From assembly GCF_015221995.1 (NCBI RefSeq), contig NZ_JADFFM010000002.1:1753964-1817963 (forward strand): a stretch of 64,000 bases of DNA. The letters are read 5' to 3'. Position 1 is the first letter of the stretch. The number at the start of each line of letters is the position of its first letter. Positions 51,126 through 59,800 of the stretch are shown piece by piece. Source of the DNA: Mucilaginibacter boryungensis. GTDB lineage: Bacteria > Bacteroidota > Bacteroidia > Sphingobacteriales > Sphingobacteriaceae. A model generated the notes under the pieces. The model saw nothing but the letters and a program-made list of their open reading frames with translations, was not told the DNA's origin and did no database searches. A program made the translations under genes and the position numbers.

Positions 51126-51976
51126 TCTTAGTTGCTGATAGTGGTTCGTCAAAAACCGACTGGCTGCTGGATACACCCGGCGGCGCCCCGGCCGAATACC
51201 GTACCGACGGACTAAATCCATACTTTTTAACGGAAAAGGAAATTGCAAAGAAACTGCACGATCAGTTAGCTGCATTAACGGCTATATCCCATCAAATTAC
51301 CGAGATCTATTTTTTTGGGGCGGGCTGTTCCAGTCCCGACAGGCACGAGATGGTATCAAATGCGTTAAGCCAGGTATTCCCAAAAGCGTTTGTAAGTGTG
51401 GATAGCGATCTTTTAGGTTCGGCCTATGCTACTTGTGGCCGCGATAAAGGGATTTGCTGTGTTTTGGGTACGGGCTCGAACATCTCTTTTTTTGATGGCG
51501 AGGATGTAGCCGAAGGTAAGCATGGTTTGGGCTATGTACTGGGCGATGAAGGTTCGGGCTCATGGTTGGGCAAAACACTGGTAACCGATTTTATGTATGG
51601 CAATATGCCAGCCGATATAGCCGCATCGTTTTATAAAACCTACCAGTTGGATAAGGCTACGGTTATTAAAAATGTATATCAGCAGCCACGTGCAAATTCA
51701 TACCTGGCATCGTTCGCTAAATTTTTAAATGGTATACAATATACCGATTACGGACAAAAGGTGCTGAACGATTCATTTATAGAATTTATAGAAACCAATA
51801 TTAAAAGTTATCCCGAATATCATCAGTATAACTGCCATTTTGTGGGTTCTATTGCCTATCACTTCAGCGAAGAATTAAAAGCCCAATGCGCCAAGAATAA
51901 TATCCATGTAGGTAAGATCATCCAAAAACCTATTGACGAATTGCTGAAATTTATAGTAAAACGTAGCGGGGTTTGA
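51122..51976 (+). CDS. BadF/BadG/BcrA/BcrD-type ATPase or N-acetylglucosamine kinase-like
   Basis: A 284-residue member of the ASKHA (actin/hexokinase-fold) BadF family. The phosphate-1 loop is ILVADSGSSKTDWLL, the phosphate-2 loop is GICCVLGTGSNISFFDG, and GYVLGDEGSGSWLGK is the family signature. In Bacteroidota such genes are usually annotated as N-acetylglucosamine kinase-like, possibly acting in amino-sugar recycling; the substrate here is unproven. It is translationally coupled to the receiver gene. Confidence 0.9.
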   Translation: MILVADSGSSKTDWLLDTPGGAPAEYRTDGLNPYFLTEKEIAKKLHDQLAALTAISHQITEIYFFGAGCSSPDRHEMVSNALSQVFPKAFVSVDSDLLGSAYATCGRDKGICCVLGTGSNISFFDGEDVAEGKHGLGYVLGDEGSGSWLGKTLVTDFMYGNMPADIAASFYKTYQLDKATVIKNVYQQPRANSYLASFAKFLNGIQYTDYGQKVLNDSFIEFIETNIKSYPEYHQYNCHFVGSIAYHFSEELKAQCAKNNIHVGKIIQKPIDELLKFIVKRSGV

Positions 51977-52000
51977 CCCTTCCGGGCTCAGCAACTGGGC

Positions 52001-52894
52001 TTACTTCTTATTGATATCCAAAATCACATTATCCAGCGACATATTAAATACCTGCGGATGTTCTATCATAGGAAAGTGGCCGCTGCCGGGGACATAAAAT
52101 ATTTTAAAAGGGATTTTATTAGCTATCAGGTAGGTACTGTCTACCGGGTGCACATCACTATTAATTAAATATAATTTCTTTTTAGCTTCCTTCAGCTTAG
52201 CTATTTCATTAAAATCGTTGCCGCCTTCCAGACTGGCTACACCTATAACCGAATCGGCTTTCGCTACATCCTTTAGTACCCGTTCGCGTATGTCTGCAGG
52301 GGTTGTTTTCGAGAATAGCTGCTGGTTAAACCAGGCAATGGCTGTGCGCTTAAAATGCTGCTTTAATTGCAGTACGGCCGCGGCATATGCTTTTTTATCC
52401 TGTTCGGTTTGCGGTGCGCCGGGGCTGTTAAAATTATCCACACCTACCAGGCCGATTACTTTATCAGGGTTATCAATTGCCGCTTGCAGCACAATATCGC
52501 CCGACATAGAATGGCCAATCAAGATCACCCTCTTTAATTTTAGTGCCGCAATAACCGAATCCACATCGCTGGCGAATGCCCTGGTACTCCAGTCTTTACG
52601 GTTTTTACCCGATTGACCGAACCCCGGCAGATCGATACTGACAATATGGTACCTTTTACCAAAATATGTTAATTGCTTAGCCCAGTAACTGCGGTTAATG
52701 GCCCAGCCATGTACAAAAAACAAGGTGGTATCACTAATGTTGCTGGTATCAGTATAGGCAATGTTCACCCCGTTGTTATGTATGGCTATTTTACCAGAAT
52801 CGGCACCGCCTACCAGGTTGGTTTTTTTATGCTTACAGGAGGAAATACCCGCACACAGTGCAAGTACCATTGCCAAATAAAGTAGTGATTTCAT
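52001..52894 (-). CDS. Exported alpha/beta hydrolase lipoprotein
   Basis: A 297-residue alpha/beta hydrolase with a lipoprotein signal (lipobox ISSC, then KHKKTN). The nucleophile elbow is LIGHSMSGDIVL with Ser in GHSMSG. The oxyanion region is FVHGWAINRSYW, and the catalytic His is in PGSGHFPMIEHPQ near the end. Membrane anchoring is unusual for this fold, so it may process an envelope or dietary substrate. It lies downstream of mqnD on the same strand, 63 nt away. Confidence 0.9.
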   Translation of the reverse strand: MKSLLYLAMVLALCAGISSCKHKKTNLVGGADSGKIAIHNNGVNIAYTDTSNISDTTLFFVHGWAINRSYWAKQLTYFGKRYHIVSIDLPGFGQSGKNRKDWSTRAFASDVDSVIAALKLKRVILIGHSMSGDIVLQAAIDNPDKVIGLVGVDNFNSPGAPQTEQDKKAYAAAVLQLKQHFKRTAIAWFNQQLFSKTTPADIRERVLKDVAKADSVIGVASLEGGNDFNEIAKLKEAKKKLYLINSDVHPVDSTYLIANKIPFKIFYVPGSGHFPMIEHPQVFNMSLDNVILDINKK

Positions 52895-52957
52895 GGGAAG
52901 ATCGGTTTAAGTTTGTAACTATTGGAATATCAGGATTGTTTCAATCTCATTTTGTCA

Positions 52958-53839
52958 TTAGTTAAAGGTTGGCGGACTTAAAAATAACTCTTCCTTAATT
53001 TCTGGTATTATCCCCTTCTCCAGCGCTGTATCAAACAGTAATTGGATTGCCTTTCTGCCTTCTGTACCTAAATCAACCGAGTATTGGTTTACATACAGAT
53101 CAATGTGTTTGTACATCACCTCTTCACTCATTTCCTGCGCATGGCTGCGAATAAATTCCAACCCCGATTTGGGATTGGCAAAAGCAAACTCCACAGAGCG
53201 GCGCAATACCCGGTTCAGCTTATGCAGCACGCCGGCAGGCAAATGACGGTTAGCCACAATACCACCCAGCGGGATAGCGCAGCCTGTTTGTTTTTCCCAG
53301 TAATCGCCCAGGTCGATGATCTTTTTCAGGCCCTTATCCTGGTAAGTAAAGCGGTTCTCGTGAATGATAAGGCCAATATCTACCCTACCCTCTAAAACCG
53401 CGTTCTCAATATCCGAGAAAACAAGTATCTCCTTATTTGTAGCATCAGGAAATGCTAATCCCAGTAAAAAATTAGCAGTTGTGTATTTTCCGGGTATCCC
53501 TATCACCGGATTTCGGATTTCGGATTTCCGACCTCGGATTTGGTTATTTTTTAAATCCGAAATTGAAATTTCCAAATCCGAAATTAAAAGTGGTCCCACA
53601 CCAAAGCCCAGTGCACTGCCGCTATCCAGCAGTACATATTTATCGACCACATAGGCAAACGCATGATAACTGAGTTTAGTAACATCAAGCTCACCGCGAA
53701 AGGCTTTTTGATTAAGCGTTTCCACATCTTCATAAAACACTTCAAAATTCAGGCCTTCAGTATCTATTTTATGATGGATAAGCGCATCGAATATAAAAGT
53801 ATCGTTAGGGCAAGGCGAAAAGCCGAGGGTTAATTTCAT
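52958..53839 (-). CDS. mqnD: 1,4-dihydroxy-6-naphthoate synthase MqnD with in-frame repeat insert
   Basis: The last enzyme specific to the futalosine route, converting cyclic de-hypoxanthinyl futalosine to dihydroxynaphthoate for menaquinone. The 293-residue length is about 20 above usual. Recognisable parts are LGFSPCPNDTFIF at 5-17, LDVTKLSYHAF, GSALGFGVGPLL and IGIPGKYTTANFLL. Residues about 88-110 (SDLEISISDLKNNQ plus IRGRKSEIRN) have no counterpart I expect in the family. They coincide with a GGATTTC/GAAATCC palindromic repeat at 53507-53590. The frame is intact, so the protein is probably functional. Confidence 0.9.
   Translation of the reverse strand: MKLTLGFSPCPNDTFIFDALIHHKIDTEGLNFEVFYEDVETLNQKAFRGELDVTKLSYHAFAYVVDKYVLLDSGSALGFGVGPLLISDLEISISDLKNNQIRGRKSEIRNPVIGIPGKYTTANFLLGLAFPDATNKEILVFSDIENAVLEGRVDIGLIIHENRFTYQDKGLKKIIDLGDYWEKQTGCAIPLGGIVANRHLPAGVLHKLNRVLRRSVEFAFANPKSGLEFIRSHAQEMSEEVMYKHIDLYVNQYSVDLGTEGRKAIQLLFDTALEKGIIPEIKEELFLSPPTFN
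53507..53590. repeat. Palindromic repeat inside mqnD, GGATTTC family
   Basis: Three tandem copies of CGGATTT/CGGATTTC are followed by inverse copies AAATCCGAAATT and AAATCCGAAATTAA. The two halves are imperfect inverses of each other. The element is in frame and encodes about 23 residues of MqnD. The same unit occurs outside genes at 60696-60720. Confidence 0.85.
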
Positions 53840-53848
53840 GGTAGTTAT

Positions 53849-53915
53849 ACGTTGAACATTTTACGTTTTACATGTCGGATAATCTTTCTGCCGTAAAACG
53901 TAAAACGTCCAACGT
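53849..53915. repeat. Palindromic repeat between mqnB and mqnD, ACGTTTTAC family
   Basis: A 23-nt arm at 53849-53871 is inverted at 53893-53915 with two mismatches; both are built of ACGTTTTACGTTTTAC-type units. It occupies the short gap between two co-directional menaquinone genes. Confidence 0.85.
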
Positions 53916-53923
53916 ACAACCTT

Positions 53924-54610
53924 TTATCCCAACCTTTTCAAAAGCGCATCGGCAAATGTATTGAGATTTTTAATGGCCAAACCTATTTGCCAGCCATCGC
54001 GGTTACGTTTTTCTACATAATTTGACACTGCCCTGATCTGTATACAGGGTATGCCTGCTTTGCGGCACGCATAAAAAAAGGCTGCGCCCTCCATACTCTC
54101 TACCTGTACATCTAAACGGCTGGTTATTTTTTCAATAGCCTGCTCGTTGCCGTGTACCGTATTCACAGTTATTCCTGTAGTATGTTTCAACAGCAAATTG
54201 CTGCTATCTATATGATGCTGATTAAAGATACCTGATAAGGTAGTGCTGGCGGTAAACACACTTTCACCAAAACCCAATTGCTCAATGGATAAAAAATCTT
54301 CATCGTCTTCAGCGCCAAGTTCAGCCAGTATATCGGTAGTTACTTCTACCACTTCGCCCAAATCAAGGCTGCGGTCAAAGCTGCCGGCAATACCCAGGTT
54401 AATAGCCAGGTCGTATTGATGAGTTGCCAGATGCCTGCCCAGCGCAAAAGCTGTAGCCACCATGCCTACGCCGGTTACTAAAAGTCTTAAGTCTTGAGTC
54501 GGTAGTTCTAAGTCTTCGGACTGAGGGCTTTGAACTTCAGGCGTCAGGCTCCCCACTTGAAAAAGAGGTTCTATTTCGCTTTGGGTAGCTGCTACAATTA
54601 GTATTTTCAT
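53924..54610 (-). CDS. mqnB: Futalosine hydrolase MqnB with in-frame repeat insert
   Basis: A nucleosidase that removes hypoxanthine from futalosine in menaquinone synthesis. The start at 54610 (MKILIVAATQSEIEPLF) is typical; a longer frame is rejected. Motifs are LLVTGVGMVATAFALG, LAINLGIAGSFDRSLDLGEVV (split) and VESMEGAAFFYACRKAGIP, the last carrying a nucleosidase active-site segment. Residues about 20-42 (GSLTPEVQSPQSE plus DLELPTQDLRL) look inserted; they coincide with an AAGTCTTAAGTC-type repeat. It is transcribed toward mqnD. Length 228 residues. Confidence 0.9.
   Translation of the reverse strand: MKILIVAATQSEIEPLFQVGSLTPEVQSPQSEDLELPTQDLRLLVTGVGMVATAFALGRHLATHQYDLAINLGIAGSFDRSLDLGEVVEVTTDILAELGAEDDEDFLSIEQLGFGESVFTASTTLSGIFNQHHIDSSNLLLKHTTGITVNTVHGNEQAIEKITSRLDVQVESMEGAAFFYACRKAGIPCIQIRAVSNYVEKRNRDGWQIGLAIKNLNTFADALLKRLG
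54483..54555. repeat. Degenerate palindromic repeat inside mqnB, AAGTCTTAAGTC family
   Basis: AAAGTCTTAAGTCTTGAGTC begins at 54481. Its inverse is recognisable downstream as GACTGAGGGCTTTGAACTTC (14 of 20 matching in the inverted comparison). It is in frame and encodes about 22 residues of MqnB. It belongs to a different sequence family from the insert in mqnD. Confidence 0.65.
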
Positions 54611-54663
54611 GGTGTGGGATGATAACGCTAAGATAAAAAACAATTCACCAGTTTTTGTTTTGT

Positions 54664-54671
54664 TATATTTG
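54664..54671 (+). promoter_or_regulatory. Putative -7 box TATATTTG
   Basis: Full match to TAnnTTTG, followed by C, 18 nt before the ATG of the PTPS gene in the divergent gap with mqnB. Confidence 0.55.
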
Positions 54672-54689
54672 CAGCCAATTATTGTTATG

Positions 54690-55106
54690 ATGATATACAT
54701 GACGCGCAAGGAGCATTTTAACGCGGCACACCGGATGTACCGCGATGAATGGAGCGCAGAAAAAAATGCGGAAGTTTTTGGCAAATGTGCCAACCCCAAC
54801 TGGCACGGGCACAACTATAACCTGTTTGTAACCGTTAAAGGCCGCATCAGTCAAGCCACGGGATATCTTATCGATTTAAAGGAACTTAAAGTAATTATAA
54901 ACGATTACGTAATTGAAAAGCTTGACCATAAGAACATTAACATGGATGTTGATTTTATGGCCGGCAAAATGGCATCGACAGAATTACTTTGCATTGAAAT
55001 ATTCAACCAGTTAAAAGCGCCTATTGAGGCCTACGAGGGTGTTTACCTGCACTCTGTTAAACTTTACGAAACCGAAAACAATTCTGCCGAGTATTTTGGC
55101 GAATAA
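54690..55106 (+). CDS. 6-pyruvoyl-tetrahydropterin synthase-like (PTPS/QueD)
   Basis: A 138-residue T-fold enzyme acting on dihydroneopterin triphosphate. Zinc ligands are His14 (FNAAHRM) and His39 and His41 (NWHGHNY). The catalytic Cys33 sits in FGKCANPNWHGHNY, which is closer to the eukaryotic PTPS motif (C-x5-HGH) than to E. coli QueD. LDHKNIN and ENPTAEN-like late residues (here MASTELLCIEI) complete the site. Either 6-pyruvoyl-tetrahydropterin or the queuosine precursor CPH4 could be the product. It is 7 nt upstream of folE, which makes its substrate. ATGs at 54687 or 54699 are alternatives. Confidence 0.9.
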   Translation: MIYMTRKEHFNAAHRMYRDEWSAEKNAEVFGKCANPNWHGHNYNLFVTVKGRISQATGYLIDLKELKVIINDYVIEKLDHKNINMDVDFMAGKMASTELLCIEIFNQLKAPIEAYEGVYLHSVKLYETENNSAEYFGE

Positions 55107-55113
55107 ACCAACT

Positions 55114-55746
55114 ATGAACGGACAATATATAGACGATGAGGACGAAATTAGCGGCTACCAAAAAATAGACCGTTACAATCCCGAACTGATTACCAGCTTA
55201 TCAGAACATTATAAAGAGATCTTAAAACAAATAGGCGAGAACCCTGAACGTGAAGGTTTGCTTAAAACACCCGAGCGTGTTGCCAAAGCTATGCTTTATT
55301 TAACTCATGGTTACGAACTGGATGCCAAAAAAATACTTAGTTCGGCTTTGTTTAAGGAAGAGTATAGCCAAATGGTAGTGGTAAAGGATATAGAAGTATA
55401 TTCGATGTGTGAACATCATATGCTGCCATTTTTTGGCAAGGCGCATATTGCCTATATCCCCAACGGCCATGTAGTGGGCTTAAGCAAAATACCGCGTGTA
55501 GTTGATATTTATGCCCGCAGGTTACAGGTGCAGGAACGTTTAACCAACGAGATACGCGATTGTATACAGGAAACCCTGCAGCCAATTGGCGTAGGTGTGG
55601 TAATAGAATGCCGCCACCTTTGCATGTGTATGCGCGGTGTACAAAAACAAAACTCGGTAACTACCACATCGGCATTTACGGGCGGATTTTTACAGGAAAA
55701 AACAAGGGCGGAGTTTCTCAATCTAATTTCAAACAAACTGAGTTGA
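55114..55746 (+). CDS. folE: GTP cyclohydrolase I
   Basis: This enzyme converts GTP to 7,8-dihydroneopterin triphosphate, the entry to folate and queuosine/pterin synthesis. From the ATG at 55114 it has 210 residues. The catalytic domain has REGLLKTPERVAKAML, the zinc Cys/His in YSMCEHHMLPFFGKAHIAYI, VVGLSKIPRVVDIYARRLQVQERLT (split) and the second zinc Cys in ECRHLCMCMRGV. The acidic N-terminus DDEDEISGY is variable in the family. It is translated right after the PTPS gene. Confidence 0.96.
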   Translation: MNGQYIDDEDEISGYQKIDRYNPELITSLSEHYKEILKQIGENPEREGLLKTPERVAKAMLYLTHGYELDAKKILSSALFKEEYSQMVVVKDIEVYSMCEHHMLPFFGKAHIAYIPNGHVVGLSKIPRVVDIYARRLQVQERLTNEIRDCIQETLQPIGVGVVIECRHLCMCMRGVQKQNSVTTTSAFTGGFLQEKTRAEFLNLISNKLS

Positions 55747-55748
55747 TA

Positions 55749-55862
55749 CTTAGTGATTAGAGGTTAGTTAATTAGTGATTAGTTAGAATTGCTGATCGCT
55801 AACCTTTAATCGCTACCAAACTAATAAGACTAATCTCTAATTAACCAATCACTAATTAACTA
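55749..55862. repeat. Long palindrome between folE and fabD, TTAGTGATTAG family
   Basis: A left half at 55749-55786 with TTAGTGATTAG twice is inverted at 55820-55862 with CTAATCTCTAATT and CCAATCACTAATT. It ends two bases before the fabD start, so it forms the fabD leader. It is the longest member of the family seen at 7369 and 33160. Confidence 0.75.
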
Positions 55863-55864
55863 AA

Positions 55865-56752
55865 ATGAAAGCATACATTTTTCCGGGCCAGGGTGCACAG
55901 TTTGTAGGCATGGGTAAGGATATATACGAACAGAACGCGGAAGCTAAAGCTTTATTTGAGCAGGCTAACGAAATTTTAGGGTTCCGCATTACCGATATTA
56001 TGTTTGAAGGTACTGTAGAAGAACTGAAAGAAACCAAGGTTACCCAACCGGCTATATTTTTACATTCGGTAATATTAGCTAAAGCTTTGGATAGCGATTT
56101 TCAGCCCGAAATGGTTGCTGGTCACTCATTGGGAGAATTCTCGGCTTTGGTGGCAGCCGGTGCTTTGAATTTTGAAGATGGGCTGCGCCTTGTTGCCGCC
56201 CGTGCCAATGCCATGCAAAAAGCCTGCGAGTTACAGCCATCAACCATGGCGGCTGTTTTAGGCCTGGATGATTTTACTGTAGAAGATATTTGCCACCGCG
56301 TAAGTGATGTTGTTGTACCGGCTAATTATAACTGCCCTGGCCAGTTGGTCATATCGGGCAGCATGGCGGGTATAGATAAGGCTTGTGAGTTGCTTTTAGC
56401 CGCTGGCGCTAAACGCGCCCTGAAACTACAGGTAGGCGGGGCGTTCCATTCACCATTGATGGAATCAGCAAGGGTGGAATTGGCGGCAGCTATTGAGGCT
56501 ACCGAAATTAACGCCCCGGCTTGTCCTATCTATCAAAACATTGATGCCAAGCCGCAAACCGATCCGCAACAGATAAAACACAATTTGATAGCCCAGTTAA
56601 CCGGGCCAGTGCGCTGGACACAAACCATACTACATATGCTGGAAGACGGCGCCACTTCCTTTACCGAGGTGGGCCCAGGTAATGTCTTGCAGGGCCTGGT
56701 TAAAAAAGCCGACCGCAATGCAGTTACAGCCAGCGCCATGTTACCCCAATAA
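55865..56752 (+). CDS. fabD: Malonyl-CoA:ACP transacylase
   Basis: FabD moves malonyl from CoA to acyl carrier protein for fatty-acid elongation. The 295-residue length is normal. The N-terminus FPGQGAQFVGMGKD, the nucleophile Ser88 in AGHSLGEFSALVAAGAL and the catalytic His in GGAFHSPLM are clear, as is GPGNVLQGLVKK. Usually it lies with other fab genes; here it is alone after a repeat. A terminator follows. Confidence 0.96.
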   Translation: MKAYIFPGQGAQFVGMGKDIYEQNAEAKALFEQANEILGFRITDIMFEGTVEELKETKVTQPAIFLHSVILAKALDSDFQPEMVAGHSLGEFSALVAAGALNFEDGLRLVAARANAMQKACELQPSTMAAVLGLDDFTVEDICHRVSDVVVPANYNCPGQLVISGSMAGIDKACELLLAAGAKRALKLQVGGAFHSPLMESARVELAAAIEATEINAPACPIYQNIDAKPQTDPQQIKHNLIAQLTGPVRWTQTILHMLEDGATSFTEVGPGNVLQGLVKKADRNAVTASAMLPQ

Positions 56753-56760
56753 ATAAATAT

Positions 56761-56786
56761 AAAAGCCGCAAACTAAAGCGGCTTTT
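56761..56786 (+). terminator. Terminator after fabD
   Basis: AAAAGCCGC at 56761-56769 pairs with GCGGCTTTT at 56778-56786, followed by a T-rich stretch. Confidence 0.85.
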
Positions 56787-56839
56787 GTTTTTTATGATAA
56801 TTTTATACCTATAATTAATATCGGTTAATAATTACTTTT

Positions 56840-59800
56840 TTGAGTACATCTGCAAAAATACGGTTACTGCTGGCTATTGTTTGTGCCACATTTTTATTAA
56901 CGGCTATTATCGTTAAAGAAACGTTTACGCCTAAGGTAAACCTGGCGCAAACCGGCGCTATACTGCAAAAAAACATTAATGCTAAGGAAGCTTACATTAA
57001 TGAAATTATCAGCAGCAAAGGTATAGCACGTTTAAAACAGCTACCCGATAACACAACCGATGCTATAAATTTCATTCAGAACTACACTACCAAAAAACAC
57101 ATTTTAGTATACACTTACAGAAATAACCACATCAAATTCTGGACCGGGGGAAGTATAGTGCCAGAAAGCCCGGCACCTTATAAAGAAGGGTCGCAATTTG
57201 TAAAATTGGCTAATGGTTATTACGAGATCGTTAAAAAAACTGATGTCGATTTTACCGTATTAGCCTTTATACTGGTAAAGCCAATTTATCGGTTCGAGAA
57301 TCAATACCTGCATAACCGGTTTGATAAAGATATGCTGCAGGATAATAATATTGATATTGCCGATATTTTTGACAAAGTTATATATGATATACACGCCACC
57401 GATAATTCGTACCTGTTTTCGGTAAAGCTTAAGCCGGGCAATGTTAACCACCGGTTTTATTATTTCGAAATAGTATTATGGCTGCTGGGTTTTATAACCC
57501 TATGCACGCTGATACATAATATATGTAATTACATTGCAGGTAAAGGGTTTATACTCTTATCGTTTGCCATACTAACAGCCTTTATTTGTATCACCCGGTT
57601 TATAAACCTCAACAATGGCTGGCCCGAACTGGGCGAATTTGAATTGTTTAATTCCCGGTTATATGGCTCAAATGCGCTATTTCCCACCCTTGGCGATTTT
57701 TGCCTTAATGTATTGGGCGCCTGCTGGCTGGCATCGTTTGTATTTCATCACCGGCATAAAATAATACGCCGAGCGGTAAGTAAAACGGCGGCATATTGTA
57801 TTATAATCGTATGCTGCGCCGGTCTTATTGGCTTATCTACTATTTTGTTAAACCTGTATTATGGCCTGGTTATTAATTCAAATATCAGTTTTGATGTTAC
57901 CAACGTATTTAACCTGTCGGGATTCAGTTTTTTAGGGGTATTAATGCTATGCTTTAGCTTTTTATTGTTTTACCTGCTAAATGATACGTTACTGGTTATA
58001 ACCCGCCGGTTAACCATCCCCGATAAACATAAGGTATATATTTTTAGCTTTTTTATTATAGCGGCTACTGCAGTAACTTTCCTTCAGCACGGCGGTAGTG
58101 TCTTTTACATCTTAGTTGGTTTGTTTACCGCTATAAGGGCTTATGATATTTGGTATGGCAATGGCAAGCTTAACGCCACTTCTTTTTTAAGTTTAATCGC
58201 CATATGCTCTTTAATTTCAGCTATAAAGCTCAACCATTTCCAAAAGGTAAAGGATACAGAAATGCGCAAGGTGCTGATACAGAAACTGGAGGCTGCCGAT
58301 GATGACACTGCCGACTCGGCCTTTCATAAAATTGAAAAACAAATTATTACAGACCCTATCCTGCTACAATATTTTGGCGAAAATGACAGGAACGATGAAT
58401 TTTTAAGAAACCGCCTGCAAAAAAGTTATTTTGATGGTTATTTAAGTAAATACGATATTAAGGTATATGCGTTTAATAGCGCCGGCGAACCAATTACCAG
58501 CGATAAAAGTTACCTGCTTAATGATTTTAAGGACATGGTGGCTTATAGCTCCATTAAAAAGGTATCAGACTATTTTTACCATGAAACGGATTTTGGTTTT
58601 CAAAGCTACTTTGCCATCCTGCCGGTTAAAGATAACGATACAAGCTTAGGCACATTAGTAATTAACCTGAAATCGAAGCCGTTTGTAGCCGAAAGCACCT
58701 TCCCATTGCTGTTGGTAAAGGGCGAGGTACGATCGAACCAGGCTTTTAAAGATTATTCTTACGCTTTTTATAGTGATAAGCATTTATTAAACCAAAGCGG
58801 CAAGTACACTTATACACTGTATAATAATATTTTTAAAGGACAGCCAAGGCAATATGTAATTCAAAAAACCAAAATGGCCGACATCAGCTGGTATAAACCG
58901 CTGGCCCATTTTAACCACCTGATATATGTACAGCCCAATAAACGCAACATGATTGTGGTAAGCAGGCAGGAAGATCCCATAGCTGATAGTGTCACTTCAC
59001 TCACTTTCTTTTTTGTAACACTATTAGGTTTTAGCGGCGTAGTAATTTTAATATCGTGGCTGTGGGCGCGCATTCGTATATTCAATATCAAAAATCAGCA
59101 AATAAAATGGGGATTTAGGATTAATGTTGATAAGATACTTTATCGCAGTCGTATCCAGTTCTCGGTAATATTTACTGTAGTATTCACGCTATTAATTATT
59201 GGCATTATTACATTTCAATCTATCAGCAACCAATACCGCGACCAGCAGCAGGAGATGATAAGGGACAAGATCAGCCGCATAGGACTGGTGTTTGAGCAGG
59301 GGTTAAGGAAAGATTACTATAGTACCCAACAGGCAGGGCAGGTAAAATTTAATGAGTTTGCTAATACCTACCTGGTAGATTTAACCTTGTATAATAAAAA
59401 TGGTGTAGCGCTTATTACAACCCAACCCAAAATATACGATTATAACTTATTGGCCCGCCGCATGGATGGCCGGGCGTTTATTGGAATGAATAAACAACAA
59501 CAATCGGTATTGTTGAATGATGAAAGAATTGGCGACTTAAATTATAAGGCCGCTTATGTACCTATAAGAAATGCTAAAGAACAAACAGTGGCCTACCTGC
59601 AGTTGCCTTATTTTGCGGATGAGGTGGAATATAATAACCGCATTGGCGCTTTGCTTAACGCCATGATAAACATATATGCACTGGTATTTATAGCGATTGG
59701 CTTATTTGCTATTGTAATAGCCCGTCAAATTACCTCGCCCCTTGCGTTTATTCAATACAATCTTAGTAAAACCATTTACGGCCAAAAAAATGAGCCTATT

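Noticed and set aside
54611..54814. Extended N-terminus for mqnB
   Set aside because: The extension runs through the divergent PTPS promoter and start, and family members begin at MKILIVAAT.
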